Shown here: positions 8,648 through 17,761 of the stretch, piece by piece | Position numbering within the stretch: position 1 is the stretch's first letter | How the letters are laid out: each line of letters starts with the position of its first letter | Assembly (NCBI GenBank): GCA_024642005.1 | Contig: JAHECA010000003.1 | Span: forward strand, 1-64,000 | Origin: Robiginitalea sp. | GTDB lineage: Bacteria; Bacteroidota; Bacteroidia; Flavobacteriales; Flavobacteriaceae | Length of the DNA: 64,000 nt | Direction of reading: 5' to 3' | Notes under the pieces: model-generated | Database searches by the model: none | Told to the model about the DNA's origin: nothing | What the model saw: the letters and a program-made list of their open reading frames with translations, nothing else | Position numbers and translations under genes: made by a program

Positions 8648-10120
8648 ATGAAGCATGAAAAACAACTTGAACCGGATTACGATGTAATCATCGTCGGGGC
8701 AGGAATCTCGGGCATCGGCACCGCTTACTGGTTGCAGGAAAAATGCCCGGAAAAGCGATATGCCATCTTAGAGGCCCGCGAGCGGATCGGGGGCACCTGG
8801 GACCTGTTCCGCTACCCGGGGATCCGTTCCGATTCAGACATGTTCACTTTCGGGTATCGTTTCAAACCCTGGGAGAATCCGCAATCCCTTTCAGACGGGG
8901 CCCATATTCGGGAATACCTCCGAGAAACGGCCGAAGAGAACGGAATCGACCAAAAAATAAAACACGGCCACAAGGTGCTGTCGGCCGACTGGTCGCGCGA
9001 CGACCAGGCCTGGTTGCTGGAGGTGGCCCATGACGGTAAGACACTGAGTGTGAAATCCCGCTTCCTGTACATGTGCGCCGGCTACTACAACTATGAAGAG
9101 GGGTACAGGCCCTCCTTCAAAGGGGAAGAAACCTTTGCGGGGCCCATTATCCACCCCCAGTTCTGGCCCCGGGACCTGGATTATTCCGGGAAGCGCATTG
9201 CGGTAATCGGCAGCGGGGCCACGGCCGTAACCCTGGTGCCTACCCTGGCTGAAAAGGCAAGCCATGTAACCATGATTCAGCGGTCACCGACGTACATCAT
9301 GAAGCTGCCCAACCGGAGCGGCCTGTACCTTGGCCTTCGCAAATGGCTGCCGGGGCGCGTGGCCTACCGCCTGACGCGCTGGCGGAACCTGGCCCTTGCC
9401 ATGGGGTTGTTCGGGTATGCACGTGCCTTCCCGCAGCGGATGAAACGGCTGCTCATGAAAGGGGCTGCCAGTGAGCTGCCCGAAGGATACCCGGTCGAAA
9501 CCCATTTCAACCCCAGCTACAACCCCTGGGACCAGCGCCTCTGCGTGATTCCAGACGGGGACCTTTTCCAGGCCATCAAAAAGGGGCAGGCCGATGTGGT
9601 GACCGGGGACATCTCCCACTTTGAGAAAGAGGGGGTTGCCATGGCCGACGGCTCCCACCTCAAAGCCGATATCCTGGTTATTGCCACTGGCCTGAAGATG
9701 CAGCTCCTGGGGGGCGCCCGGGTCACCGTGGGCGGAAAAACGGTTAACACCCACGAAGTTTTGGTCTACAAAGGGATGATGATGAGCGGGGTGCCCAATT
9801 TTGCGCTGGCCTTTGGGTACACCAACAATTCCTGGACCCTGAAGACCGACCTTACGGCCAACCTGGTCTGCCGGATCCTGAATTACATGGATCGAAAGGG
9901 CTATAAGGTGGTGGTGCCTGAAGTGCCTGCAGATATTCACGGAGAGGAATTCCTGCCCCTGGATGCCGGCTATATGAAACGGGCCCAACACATCCTGCCG
10001 CAGAACGGCTCCAGGCGCCCCTGGCGGGTCTATCAGAATTACTTTCTGGATATGCTGCTTACCCGCTTTGGCCGGGTCAGGGACAGGCACCTCCGGTTCG
10101 CTGCAGCGGCTAAAGGGTGA
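8648..10120 (+). CDS. Flavin-dependent Baeyer-Villiger monooxygenase, EthA-like
   Basis: 490-residue NADPH/FAD monooxygenase. It has an N-terminal FAD Rossmann motif (IIVGAGISGIGTAYWL), then RIGGTWDLFRYPGIRSDSDM typical of the flavin monooxygenase group. The Baeyer-Villiger fingerprint FxGxxxHxxxWP appears as FAGPIIHPQFWP at about residues 160-171, with a second Rossmann motif VIGSGATAVTL for NADPH. The length and long stretches such as RSPTYI, NPWDQRLC and GYTNNSWTLK resemble mycobacterial EthA, the activator of ethionamide, whose natural role is ketone oxygenation. Substrate here is unknown: a ketone or a thioether. The gene stands alone, followed by a regulator gene on the same strand 100 nt later. 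Confidence 0.9.
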   Translation: MKHEKQLEPDYDVIIVGAGISGIGTAYWLQEKCPEKRYAILEARERIGGTWDLFRYPGIRSDSDMFTFGYRFKPWENPQSLSDGAHIREYLRETAEENGIDQKIKHGHKVLSADWSRDDQAWLLEVAHDGKTLSVKSRFLYMCAGYYNYEEGYRPSFKGEETFAGPIIHPQFWPRDLDYSGKRIAVIGSGATAVTLVPTLAEKASHVTMIQRSPTYIMKLPNRSGLYLGLRKWLPGRVAYRLTRWRNLALAMGLFGYARAFPQRMKRLLMKGAASELPEGYPVETHFNPSYNPWDQRLCVIPDGDLFQAIKKGQADVVTGDISHFEKEGVAMADGSHLKADILVIATGLKMQLLGGARVTVGGKTVNTHEVLVYKGMMMSGVPNFALAFGYTNNSWTLKTDLTANLVCRILNYMDRKGYKVVVPEVPADIHGEEFLPLDAGYMKRAQHILPQNGSRRPWRVYQNYFLDMLLTRFGRVRDRHLRFAAAAKG

Positions 10121-10177
10121 AGCATTTGCTGGCCAGTTCGGCGGCCGGCTCCCCAACCGCATAGCGCAGGTAAGTGC

Positions 10178-10185
10178 TATCTTTA
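10178..10185 (+). promoter_or_regulatory. Putative -7 box for the membrane AraC regulator
   Basis: TATCTTTA, seven of eight matches to TAnnTTTG, 36 nt before ATG 10221. Confidence 0.4.
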
Positions 10186-10220
10186 GGTATTGGCAGACGG
10201 CATCAATAAAAACGTAATAA

Positions 10221-11273
10221 ATGTCGCTTACTCCCACCGATATTCTGGGCATCCTGGTTAGCTACCAATCGGGGGTTTTCCTCTTTTCAATGCTTTTTAT
10301 CAAAAGGGCCAAGCCCCTCTTCTCCAAAATACTCATGATCATTTGCCTGGTCATGATCCTTCATTTTGGCTATATGCTCATGCAAAATCACGGCATAATG
10401 AGCGGGCTGCTGTTGGGGCCTTTCTTCGGCTTGCTTTACGGGCCCTTATACTACGCCTATACCAGGAGTCTGACCGCAGAATCTTTGAGCCTCAGGGGAT
10501 TTGTACCCCATTTTATCCCTGCCTTTGTGCTTCTGGCACTTCTGGCGGTTGCCGAGACCCCTTTAAAAGATGTCATAGGGATAAGCGGGCTATTGGTTTC
10601 CATCCATTTTATCGCCTACCTGCTCATGGCCCTGAAGCGCATTTATTCGTATCGGAAACGATTGCTCGACACCGCCTCATCCTTCTACCGGATTAGCCTG
10701 TATTGGCTGGAAGCGATTATCTATCTGCAATTGGCTATTCTGGCGGTGGCCCTGCTGGAAAGTTATTTTCAGGCCATTATGAATACCAACGCGTTCATTC
10801 TGGTGATCTATATTTTCGTGCTGGCACTGATTCATTGTTTCTATTATCTCGGATTAAAACAGGTCCGGCTTTTTAAGGGGCTCAAGGAGGAGAGACCTGA
10901 ACAGGAAGGCACGGCGGAATACACCTTAACCGACGAGGTTTTCGGCGCATATCTCGATACCCTTACCAGGTATATGGAAAGCGAGAAACCCTATCTCGAA
11001 TACGACATAACGCTTCCTGAGCTTTCCGACAAACTGGGGATCTCTACCCGAAACCTGTCGCACGTAATCAACAAACACTTCAAAAGGAACTACTACGGCT
11101 TTATAAACCACTACCGGCTGGAGCTGGCCAAAACATCCCTGGCAACATCTGAGCTGCCCATAAAGGAGATCATGTACGATTCCGGTTTTTCCAACAAGGC
11201 CACCTTCCACTCCCTGTTCAAAAAAAGCACGGGGTTAACCCCGCTTCAGTTCAGGAATACCCAAAAAAGCTAG
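10221..11273 (+). CDS. AraC-family regulator with N-terminal seven-helix membrane domain
   Basis: 350 residues. The first ~215 form about seven hydrophobic helices (FLFSMLFIKRA, ILMIICLVMILHFGYMLM, LLLGPFFGLLYGPLYYAY, FIPAFVLLALLAVA, and others). After a linker, residues 245-350 are a double helix-turn-helix AraC domain: LPELSDKLGISTRNLSHVINKHFKRNYYGFINHYRL, then PIKEIMYDSGFSNKATFHSLFKKSTGLTPLQFR. This membrane-bound architecture is common in flavobacteria and presumably senses something at the inner membrane. Signal and targets are unknown. It could control the monooxygenase upstream or the TlpA-like gene downstream; nothing in the sequence decides this. Confidence 0.9.
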   Translation: MSLTPTDILGILVSYQSGVFLFSMLFIKRAKPLFSKILMIICLVMILHFGYMLMQNHGIMSGLLLGPFFGLLYGPLYYAYTRSLTAESLSLRGFVPHFIPAFVLLALLAVAETPLKDVIGISGLLVSIHFIAYLLMALKRIYSYRKRLLDTASSFYRISLYWLEAIIYLQLAILAVALLESYFQAIMNTNAFILVIYIFVLALIHCFYYLGLKQVRLFKGLKEERPEQEGTAEYTLTDEVFGAYLDTLTRYMESEKPYLEYDITLPELSDKLGISTRNLSHVINKHFKRNYYGFINHYRLELAKTSLATSELPIKEIMYDSGFSNKATFHSLFKKSTGLTPLQFRNTQKS

Positions 11274-11350
11274 TCCGACTACCCGCAGCCATACCGTTCC
11301 CGATTTTATTCGCGTCAATTTTGCAGGGTCTAACCCATAAAGTGAAAGGC

Positions 11351-12193
11351 ATGAAAAGGTTATGGAAGCCGGTGTTAACAGGAATAATTGTCGCCTTGAT
11401 TTTGGTTTTGGTGATGTGGAAAATCACCATGGATTTCCAGGTGCTGCTATTTCTGGGCACCGCCGTCTTCTTCGTGGCCGGGCTGCTCAATGCCGAAGGA
11501 AGCACGCATTACCTGCTAACGGCCCTTGCCGTATCGGGTTTTTACCTCGCCCTTTTTATCGGCATAGTACTCGAAGAGCTGCCGCAGTTTTGGTATTTCG
11601 TCCCCATCTACCTGGCAGGTGCGCTCCTTGGTTTGCGCTATAAGAAACACAAAAAAGGGACCGGCATTGCCTTTGCGGCACTGACGGCAGTAATGCTGTT
11701 CGTGGCGATTCATTCGATCCCCCGCGATCTGGAAAGCATGCTTGCGAAGGAGCGTTTTGACAAGTTGCCCGAGTTCACCATTCAGCATATGAACGGGGAG
11801 GTTACAGAATCCGGCAGTTTGGCTGGGAAGGTGGTGGTGCTGGATTTTTTTGGGACCTGGTGCAAGCCCTGTATTCTGGAACTAAAGGAACTTGACAAGG
11901 TTAAAGCAGCTTTTGACGAAAGTGAAGTAGTGTTCTATATCATCAATGCGGATCAGGGGAGGGATACCCCCGAAAAGTTCGAAGCCTTTATTAACGAAAA
12001 CGACTACACCTTCCATTTTGCCTACGACCAGGACAGTGAAATTTTCAAAAAGCTGAAAATGGACCACCTGGGGTTGCCAACCCTTTTGATAATCGACAGG
12101 GACCAGCACATCAGATTGCAGCACGTGGGGTACAATCCGGCCGAGACGCGCTTTGGGGAACGTCTCGCCGAAACGATCAGGGGTTTGCAGTAG
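11351..12193 (+). CDS. Membrane-anchored TlpA-family thioredoxin-like protein
   Basis: 280 residues from ATG 11351 (MKRLWKPVL). The track start at 11321 adds ten residues with no support. About four hydrophobic segments fill residues 9-122 (GIIVALILVLVMW, VLLFLGTAVFFVAGLL, LLTALAVSGFYLALFIGIVL, TAVMLFVAIHSI). Then comes a thioredoxin fold facing the periplasm with the redox motif WCKPC (C171, C174) in VVVLDFFGTWCKPCILELKEL and a cis-Pro loop in LGLPTLLI. TlpA-like proteins reduce disulfides of envelope proteins or of heme-binding apocytochromes. The partner is unknown here. Confidence 0.88.
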   Translation: MKRLWKPVLTGIIVALILVLVMWKITMDFQVLLFLGTAVFFVAGLLNAEGSTHYLLTALAVSGFYLALFIGIVLEELPQFWYFVPIYLAGALLGLRYKKHKKGTGIAFAALTAVMLFVAIHSIPRDLESMLAKERFDKLPEFTIQHMNGEVTESGSLAGKVVVLDFFGTWCKPCILELKELDKVKAAFDESEVVFYIINADQGRDTPEKFEAFINENDYTFHFAYDQDSEIFKKLKMDHLGLPTLLIIDRDQHIRLQHVGYNPAETRFGERLAETIRGLQ

Positions 12194-12440
12194 CATTGCT
12201 GCTGGGGCCTGCCCCAAAAGGCCCTTTAGGGCGGCCGCTTTCTCACACCTCTTGAAATAAGCCGCCCCACTCTTGAGGCAGGGGCCAGCCAACCTGGTTT
12301 ACCGTGATCGGGCGCTGGCGGAGTTGCCGTAAAAAGCGGAACACGGGTTTGAGGTAAATGTTTGGGCATTCCAGTTTTTAAATTGCCCGCGAAAGCCCCG
12401 GATTATACGGTAATCGGGAACGCAGGAGGAAAGGGCTCAC

Positions 12441-12656
12441 TCAAAACAGATCCTGCAGGGCTTCTGCCCACACCGGGACTTCTATTTGGGCAGATTTAAG
12501 AAGGAGGAACAGGCTTTCAAAGGCCAGGGTATAGGTTAGTGTGGCTGCATCGATCTCCAGAGACTGCAGCGCGCCATGGAGGGAATCTAACAGGATGGAG
12601 CTGACCCCGTATATTTTGATGGCTTTGAACAGGATTGGGCTTACTTGGCTGAACAT
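12441..12656 (-). CDS. Possible small hypothetical protein
   Basis: 71-residue ORF whose codon choice (ATC, CTG, GCC, AGC) resembles the real genes of the window. The frame stays open upstream of the ATG to a TGA, reading IVIWVESNLSDLKAMFSQVSP, so the true start may be a non-ATG codon or the gene may be a remnant. The sequence is helical and amphipathic with a Leu/Phe-rich stretch (TLAFESLFLLLKSAQIEVPVW). I do not recognise a family. It could equally be a decayed gene end. Confidence 0.3.
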   Translation of the reverse strand: MFSQVSPILFKAIKIYGVSSILLDSLHGALQSLEIDAATLTYTLAFESLFLLLKSAQIEVPVWAEALQDLF

Positions 12657-12751
12657 GGCTTTTAGGTCGCTTAAGTTGCTTTCTACCCAAATGACGATTG
12701 TGCGCCAAACATGTCACAGGTCTTAAGAACAGTTTAACAAGACAGCGTGCG

Positions 12752-12772
12752 ATTTTAAATAAAATTTAAAAT
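12752..12772. repeat. Perfect AT-only inverted repeat
   Basis: ATTTTAAAT-AAA-ATTTAAAAT, nine paired bases each side of a 3-nt centre. It lies about 205 bp upstream of the OmpA-family start, in locally AT-rich DNA. It has no T tract in the right position for a terminator, so an operator or a nucleoid-protein site is more likely. Confidence 0.5.
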
Positions 12773-12978
12773 TAGGACCATCGCGCTTAAGCCATATCAA
12801 ATAAACGGCAGGCCGGTTTTTTCATTTAGAGGCCCAGGCGGGGGATTTGCCCGTGGGGGCCGATTGACGCAAATCATTGCCAGGCAGCCCCACTTTATTT
12901 AAACTATGGCCCTCTACCGGGGCTCACTTCTTACAGTGCCGGAAAATCAAAAAACATGTATTAAACAAAGGGAGGATC

Positions 12979-14187
12979 ATGAAAAAAATATTTGTGTTGA
13001 GTCTATTCGGGATGTTCCTGGCGGCTCCGGTTCCGGCTGAAGGACAAATTCTGAAGAAGGTTTCCAAAAAAGTAGCCAAGAAAGTCGATCAGGAGATTGA
13101 CAAAGAACTTGACAAGGGCCTCGAAGGGCCCGAGGGTGAAGGGAACGACCAAAACAAAGACTCCATACCGGGCGAGACCCATGAAGGGATGGAGGCAGGT
13201 GACCAGGTGCTAAAACCCTGGTCAAAGTTTGATTTTGTTCCAGGTGAAACCGTACTTTTTGAGGATAACCTGGAGGGGGAAAAGAACGGGGAATTTCCTT
13301 CCCAGTGGGATCTCATAGACGGCTATGTTGAAAACGCCCTGTTTTCTGGCGAGAATGTGATCCGGTTTCCTGTTGAGAATTCAGGCGCCACCATTAAACC
13401 CCTGATGAAAAAGGAAGGCGACTACCTGCCGGATAAATTTACAATTGAGTTTGACATGTACCTGTCCAGCAGGACCAGCAAGTATACCGTATCGCTTTGG
13501 GACGTTGGAGAATCGAGCAGACGGCCAGAGGGGTTGTTTCCCATTGTTGTGGGTTATGAACAGGAAGCCTCCTATGAAGGAGGCAAGATGCAGCGCAAGC
13601 TGCCTGCCGAATCACAAAAAGAATATCCCCACTGGCGCCATGTGGCCATTTCGTTCAATGTGCGGGCGCTCAAGGTTTACATAGACCAGGATCGGCTGCT
13701 CATGATACCCAATGTGCAGGGCAACCCTACTGCGGTCAGCATTAAGGGCAGCACCTATGATTCCGGGCAAACGGGCGATTTCCCCACGATGATGAAAAAT
13801 ATACGGATAGCGGAAGGCGCCGTCGAACTATACGATCGTTTTATGACAGAGGGCAAGATCGTTACCAACGGGATTAAATTCGATTCGGGCGAGGCAACCC
13901 TTAAGCCCGAATCCATGGGAGTCATTAACGAGATCGTCAAGTTGATGCAGGAACACCCCGATATCCGTTTCAGCGTGGAAGGTCATACCGACAGCGACGG
14001 CGACGCTCAAATGAATAAAAAGTTGTCAGAAGCACGGGCACAGACCGTGATGAGCACCTTGATCGGCTCTGGAATTGCCCCCGGGCGGCTAGCGGCCCAG
14101 GGGCTCGGGGAAGATGTGCCGGTTGCCGACAACAATAGCCCGGAGGGCAAAGCCAACAACCGCAGGGTTGAATTTGTGAAACAGTGA
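12979..14187 (+). CDS. OmpA-family peptidoglycan-binding outer-membrane protein
   Basis: 402 residues from ATG 12979. The track start at 12877 precedes a clear signal peptide (MKKIFVLSLFGMFLAAPVPAEG), and GGGAGG sits just 3-4 nt before ATG 12979, an unusually SD-like sequence for this genome. After a Lys/Glu-rich low-complexity stretch (KKVSKKVAKKVDQEIDKELDKG) comes a beta-sandwich, lectin/LamG-like region (about 75-280). The C-terminal OmpA domain (about 290-402) has the IKFDSGEATLKPES opening, VEGHTDSDGD and the NRRVEF end that contact diaminopimelate. It should anchor the envelope to peptidoglycan. It is flanked by long non-coding DNA and convergent with the acyl-CoA ligase gene. Confidence 0.9.
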   Translation: MKKIFVLSLFGMFLAAPVPAEGQILKKVSKKVAKKVDQEIDKELDKGLEGPEGEGNDQNKDSIPGETHEGMEAGDQVLKPWSKFDFVPGETVLFEDNLEGEKNGEFPSQWDLIDGYVENALFSGENVIRFPVENSGATIKPLMKKEGDYLPDKFTIEFDMYLSSRTSKYTVSLWDVGESSRRPEGLFPIVVGYEQEASYEGGKMQRKLPAESQKEYPHWRHVAISFNVRALKVYIDQDRLLMIPNVQGNPTAVSIKGSTYDSGQTGDFPTMMKNIRIAEGAVELYDRFMTEGKIVTNGIKFDSGEATLKPESMGVINEIVKLMQEHPDIRFSVEGHTDSDGDAQMNKKLSEARAQTVMSTLIGSGIAPGRLAAQGLGEDVPVADNNSPEGKANNRRVEFVKQ

Positions 14188-14323
14188 GACCAGGCTGATC
14201 ACCTCCCTGAAGCGTCTGTATTTCAAGGTCAGATCACCCCTTTTCCGGGTAAGCGAAAAAACCCCAGGATCGCCGGATTCGCAACCCGCAACCCAGGTTT
14301 GCGCTTAAAATCCGACAGCGGGC

Positions 14324-16141
14324 CTACCCGTAAATAGCTTCGATCTCCCGGGCGTATTTCTGGCAAATTACCCGCCGCTTGAGCTTCAGGGTGGGGGTGA
14401 GCTCGCCTTCGGTGCCATCGGGGTATACGGGCAGCCACTGTGCCGGCAGCAGGGAAAATTTCTTGATCTGCTCGATGTGCGAGAATTCCGGGTTGTATTT
14501 ATCCACCAATTTCTGGTACCGGGCAATTACCTGCGGGTGGGTTATCATGTCGGCCAAACCACTGCAATCCAGGCCGTGGCGGCGGCACCAGCCTTTCAGG
14601 GCTTCTTCTGCCGGCACGATAAGGGCAGATACGAATTTTTGATTATCGCCCACCACCATTATCTGTTCCACCAGGAAATCTTCCCGGAAGCGGTTTTCAA
14701 TGGGCGCCGGGGCCACATACTTCCCGCCGGAGGTCTTGAGCAATTCCTTTTTGCGGTCGGTGATCTTCAGGTACTCGAGCCCGCCGGGCCCGGGCACCAT
14801 TTTGCCGATATCCCCCGTGCGGAACCACCTCTTGCCGTCTATTTCCACAAACACCTGCTGGTTTATTTCGGGTTTTTTGTAATAGCCCTGCATTACGTTG
14901 GGCCCGCAGGCCAGTATTTCACCTTCGCCCGGGCCATAGTCGCCCGCCGAAGTGTCAATATAAAGCGCCACGCCTTCAACGACAGGCCCCACCGTGCCCA
15001 GCAGCACCCCGTCGGCATCCAACCGGTTGGCGGTAAGGGTGGGGGCGGTCTCCGACAGGCCATAGGCCTCCCGCAACCTGAGGCCGGCTGCACAGAACAC
15101 CCGGAGGATCTTTACCGGGCAGGGGGCGGCTCCCGTTATGACCGCGCGCAGGTTCCCTCCCAGGGCTGCCCGCCATTTGCTGAAGATCAACCGGTCTGCG
15201 ACCTGCCATTTGAGCCGTTCCACAGGGCCCCGCTTTGCCCCCGGTTCGTAGGTGTCGGCCAGGGCCAGGGCCCAGAAAAAGAGCGATTTTTTAACGCCCG
15301 AAAGGGCAAGGCCTTTGTTGTAGATGGCCTCGTATACCTTTTCGAGAAGGCGGGGCACGCTGGTAAACATGACTGGCCGAACCGAGGCCAGGTCGCCGGT
15401 GGGGCCGCTCAGGTTGTCGGTGCCGCAGTAGTAAACGCTGGCATGGAGGTAAGCGTACACATACGACACGGCCCGTTCATAAATATGGCACATCGGCAAA
15501 AAGCTCAGCACCCGTTCCCCGGGCTTGAGGTCCAACAAACTGGAGGTGGTCAGCAACACATGCATAATGTTGCCGTGGGTGAGCATGACCCCTTTTGGGT
15601 TACCGGTAGTGCCGGAGGTATAAATGATGGTTGCCAGGTCGCCGGCACCGATGCTTTGCCTGGTTTTTAGCACCTCGTCAAGGCCCTCTGTGGTAAACAG
15701 CTCTTCCCAGTAAGGCCGGTCGGGGTGGCGGTCGAAGGTAAAGATATGGGCGAGGGACGGAACGCTTTCCCTGGCCGCCTGCATTTTGTCGAAGAGGTCT
15801 TTGCCCCCGCAAAAAGCCGCCTTCGCTTCGGCTTCCTGGAGGATGAATTTATATTCCCCAATACTGATGGTGGGATACAGCGGAATGCTGACCAGGCCGG
15901 CCATCTGCATCGCATAGTCCATGATGAGCCATTCCGGCCGGTTCACATACGACACAAGGGCCACCTTGTCGCCGGGTTTGAGGCCCAGCTTCAAAAGCCC
16001 GGCGGCGGCCTGTTCCGCCGCCGTAATAAGGTCTTGGGTGCTATACGATTTCCAGTTGCCTTCGGGGTCTCTTGCATTTATGGCCTGGGGTTGGGGGGCC
16101 TGCTCCAGCTGGCGGAACAGGAGGTCAAAAATTCGGGTCAT
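14324..16141 (-). CDS. AMP-forming long-chain acyl-CoA ligase
   Basis: 605 residues of the ANL superfamily, activating a fatty acid to acyl-AMP and then acyl-CoA. Visible motifs are the P-loop TIIYTSGTTGNPKGVML, the YGLSETAP motif, the TGDIGKMVPGPGGLEY region and the GGKYVAPAPIENRF hinge/C-domain. The length fits the FACL/FadD15-like long-chain group. It is the last gene of the minus-strand catabolic operon and starts 48 nt after the MaoC gene. A TATCTTCT lies about 30 nt upstream (16175-16168) and may be a weak extra promoter. Confidence 0.93.
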   Translation of the reverse strand: MTRIFDLLFRQLEQAPQPQAINARDPEGNWKSYSTQDLITAAEQAAAGLLKLGLKPGDKVALVSYVNRPEWLIMDYAMQMAGLVSIPLYPTISIGEYKFILQEAEAKAAFCGGKDLFDKMQAARESVPSLAHIFTFDRHPDRPYWEELFTTEGLDEVLKTRQSIGAGDLATIIYTSGTTGNPKGVMLTHGNIMHVLLTTSSLLDLKPGERVLSFLPMCHIYERAVSYVYAYLHASVYYCGTDNLSGPTGDLASVRPVMFTSVPRLLEKVYEAIYNKGLALSGVKKSLFFWALALADTYEPGAKRGPVERLKWQVADRLIFSKWRAALGGNLRAVITGAAPCPVKILRVFCAAGLRLREAYGLSETAPTLTANRLDADGVLLGTVGPVVEGVALYIDTSAGDYGPGEGEILACGPNVMQGYYKKPEINQQVFVEIDGKRWFRTGDIGKMVPGPGGLEYLKITDRKKELLKTSGGKYVAPAPIENRFREDFLVEQIMVVGDNQKFVSALIVPAEEALKGWCRRHGLDCSGLADMITHPQVIARYQKLVDKYNPEFSHIEQIKKFSLLPAQWLPVYPDGTEGELTPTLKLKRRVICQKYAREIEAIYG

Positions 16142-16189
16142 TGCGGGTTGGTTGACAGGTAACAGACAGAAGATACGAAATTTATCGAA

Positions 16190-16669
16190 TTACAGCAGGG
16201 GTCCCTGCTCGAACATCAGGCTGATGAATTCGGCTGCGCAGGCGGGTTTTTCTGCCCCTTCGATCTCGACGATGCAGTCCCAGGTCACTTTCAGCCCATG
16301 CTTCCCGTAGGCCTCAATCTGGCATACCCTTGCCTGCAAACGCACCCGGCTGTTCACGGCAACAGGGCTTGGGAACCGTACCTTGTTGAGCCCGTAATTC
16401 ACCCCCATTACCGCAGACCCGACTTTCACGCAGTCGCCCAGCATTCGTGAAATCAGGGAAAGCGACAGGAACCCGTGCGCGACGGGTTTGCCGAATGGCG
16501 ATTCCCGGGCTGCCCTTGCGGGGTCGGTGTGAATCCATTGGAAGTCGCCGGTTGCCCGGGCAAAATCGTTCACCTGTTCCTGGCTGATGGTTAACCAGTC
16601 CCCGGCCGGGAGTGATTTGCCTTCGCACTTTCGAAAAGCCTCAAAATCGGCTACTTCCAATTTTGCCAT
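16190..16669 (-). CDS. MaoC-family hot-dog hydratase
   Basis: 159 residues. The hydratase-2 motif with the catalytic Asp and His is clear: ATGDFQWIHTDPARA at about residues 40-54, followed by FGKPVAHGFLSLSL. Enzymes of this type hydrate (R)-specific enoyl-CoA. In an operon with an acyl-CoA dehydrogenase and an SDR it could perform the hydration step of an unusual beta-oxidation. Substrate chain length and stereochemistry are not visible. Confidence 0.9.
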   Translation of the reverse strand: MAKLEVADFEAFRKCEGKSLPAGDWLTISQEQVNDFARATGDFQWIHTDPARAARESPFGKPVAHGFLSLSLISRMLGDCVKVGSAVMGVNYGLNKVRFPSPVAVNSRVRLQARVCQIEAYGKHGLKVTWDCIVEIEGAEKPACAAEFISLMFEQGPLL

Positions 16670-16730
16670 TTGCGTGCTTTTATGCGGGGGTTACCCGCCC
16701 TAATGTTAGCATTCGGACCGAACCGCAGCC

Positions 16731-17735
16731 CTAATTTTCCAGTACCCTGAGCGCCAGTTTCCCCTGTTTCTCGCCGGTGAAGAGGCGATCGAAGGTTTGG
16801 GGGAAATTTTCTATCCCTTCAAACACCGATTCCCGCGACCTGATCTTCCCGGCAGCCAGCCAGCCGCCCAGCTCCTGCATGGCCTCTTTGTACCGGCCTG
16901 CCCAGTCAAAAACGATCATCCCGGTCATGCTGGCCCGGTTTACCAGGAGCGACAGGTAGTTAGCCGGCCCTGCCATCGGGGCGGTGGAGTTGTATTGCGA
17001 TATCGCCCCGCAAATGACCACCCTGGCGTGCAGGCGCAACCGGCTCAATGCGATCTCGAGCTGGTCGCCCCCCACATTGTCGAAAAACACGTCGATTCCC
17101 TCGGGGGCCAGTTCCTTCAAACGGCCCGCAATGTTTTCGTTTTTGTAATCGATGGCCCCGTCGAAACCCAGCTCGTCGGTAAGGTATCTGCATTTATCCG
17201 GCCCGCCGGCGATGCCGATTACCCGGCAGCCCTTGATTTTGGCGATTTGCCCCGCCACGCTCCCCACGGCCCCGGCAGCCCCGGAAATCAACACCACGTC
17301 GCCCGGGCGTATTTTCCCAACCTCCAGGATTCCGAAATAAGCAGTCATGCCCGTCATGCCCAGGGCCCCCAAATACGTCGGCAGGGGTGCCAGGGTGGGG
17401 TCGACGGCCAGATATCCCCGTCCGTCGGTGGCCACGTACTGCTGTACCCCGCATACGCCCACCAGGTAGTCGCCCACCTTGAATTTCGGGTGGTTTTTGG
17501 AAGCCACTACCTGCCCAACCCCATAGGCCCGCATCACGGAGCCCAGGGCCATGGGGTCGACATAGGATTTCCGGTCGTTCATCCAGCCGCGCATGGCCGG
17601 GTCTAACGACACATAATGGGTTTGGATGAGCACCTGCCCCTCCTGCAGTTCGGGCAGGGGCTCGCTCACCAGTTCCCAGGTATCTGCCCCGGCACGGCCG
17701 ACCGGGCGCTTGACGAATCTCAATTGTTTATTCAT
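16731..17735 (-). CDS. Zinc-free medium-chain NADP(H)-dependent oxidoreductase (LTB4DH/CurA-like)
   Basis: 334 residues of the MDR superfamily. The N-terminal GroES-like domain includes VSLDPAMRGWMNDRKSY. The nucleotide-binding domain carries VLISGAAGAVGSVAGQIAKIKGCRVIGIAGG and DVFFDNVGGDQLE, typical of prostaglandin reductase/leukotriene B4 dehydrogenase and bacterial CurA. No zinc-ligand pattern is visible. These enzymes usually reduce the double bond of alpha,beta-unsaturated ketones or enones, which would fit processing of odd fatty acids or terpenoids in this operon. Gap to the SDR gene upstream is 26 nt. Confidence 0.9.
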   Translation of the reverse strand: MNKQLRFVKRPVGRAGADTWELVSEPLPELQEGQVLIQTHYVSLDPAMRGWMNDRKSYVDPMALGSVMRAYGVGQVVASKNHPKFKVGDYLVGVCGVQQYVATDGRGYLAVDPTLAPLPTYLGALGMTGMTAYFGILEVGKIRPGDVVLISGAAGAVGSVAGQIAKIKGCRVIGIAGGPDKCRYLTDELGFDGAIDYKNENIAGRLKELAPEGIDVFFDNVGGDQLEIALSRLRLHARVVICGAISQYNSTAPMAGPANYLSLLVNRASMTGMIVFDWAGRYKEAMQELGGWLAAGKIRSRESVFEGIENFPQTFDRLFTGEKQGKLALRVLEN

Positions 17736-17761
17736 GTCTGTTGTTTGATTTCATTTGCAGG

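Larger units (their letters stand above)
12194..12978. other. Long intergenic region with one doubtful small ORF and an AT-rich dyad
   Basis: About 785 bp between the TlpA-like and OmpA genes. It holds a possible minus-strand small gene (12441-12656) and an AT-rich palindrome (12752-12772) that stands out in a GC-rich background. I see no tRNA, no terminator with a T run and no other coding signal. Confidence 0.5.

Noticed and set aside
12877-12978. Upstream extension of the OmpA-family ORF
   Set aside because: The added residues precede a normal signal peptide and an SD-like GGGAGG marks ATG 12979.
14477-15670. 397-residue plus-strand ORF
   Set aside because: It is antisense to the acyl-CoA ligase gene, rich in Pro/Gly/His/Gln from GC-rich complement codons, and has no family motif.
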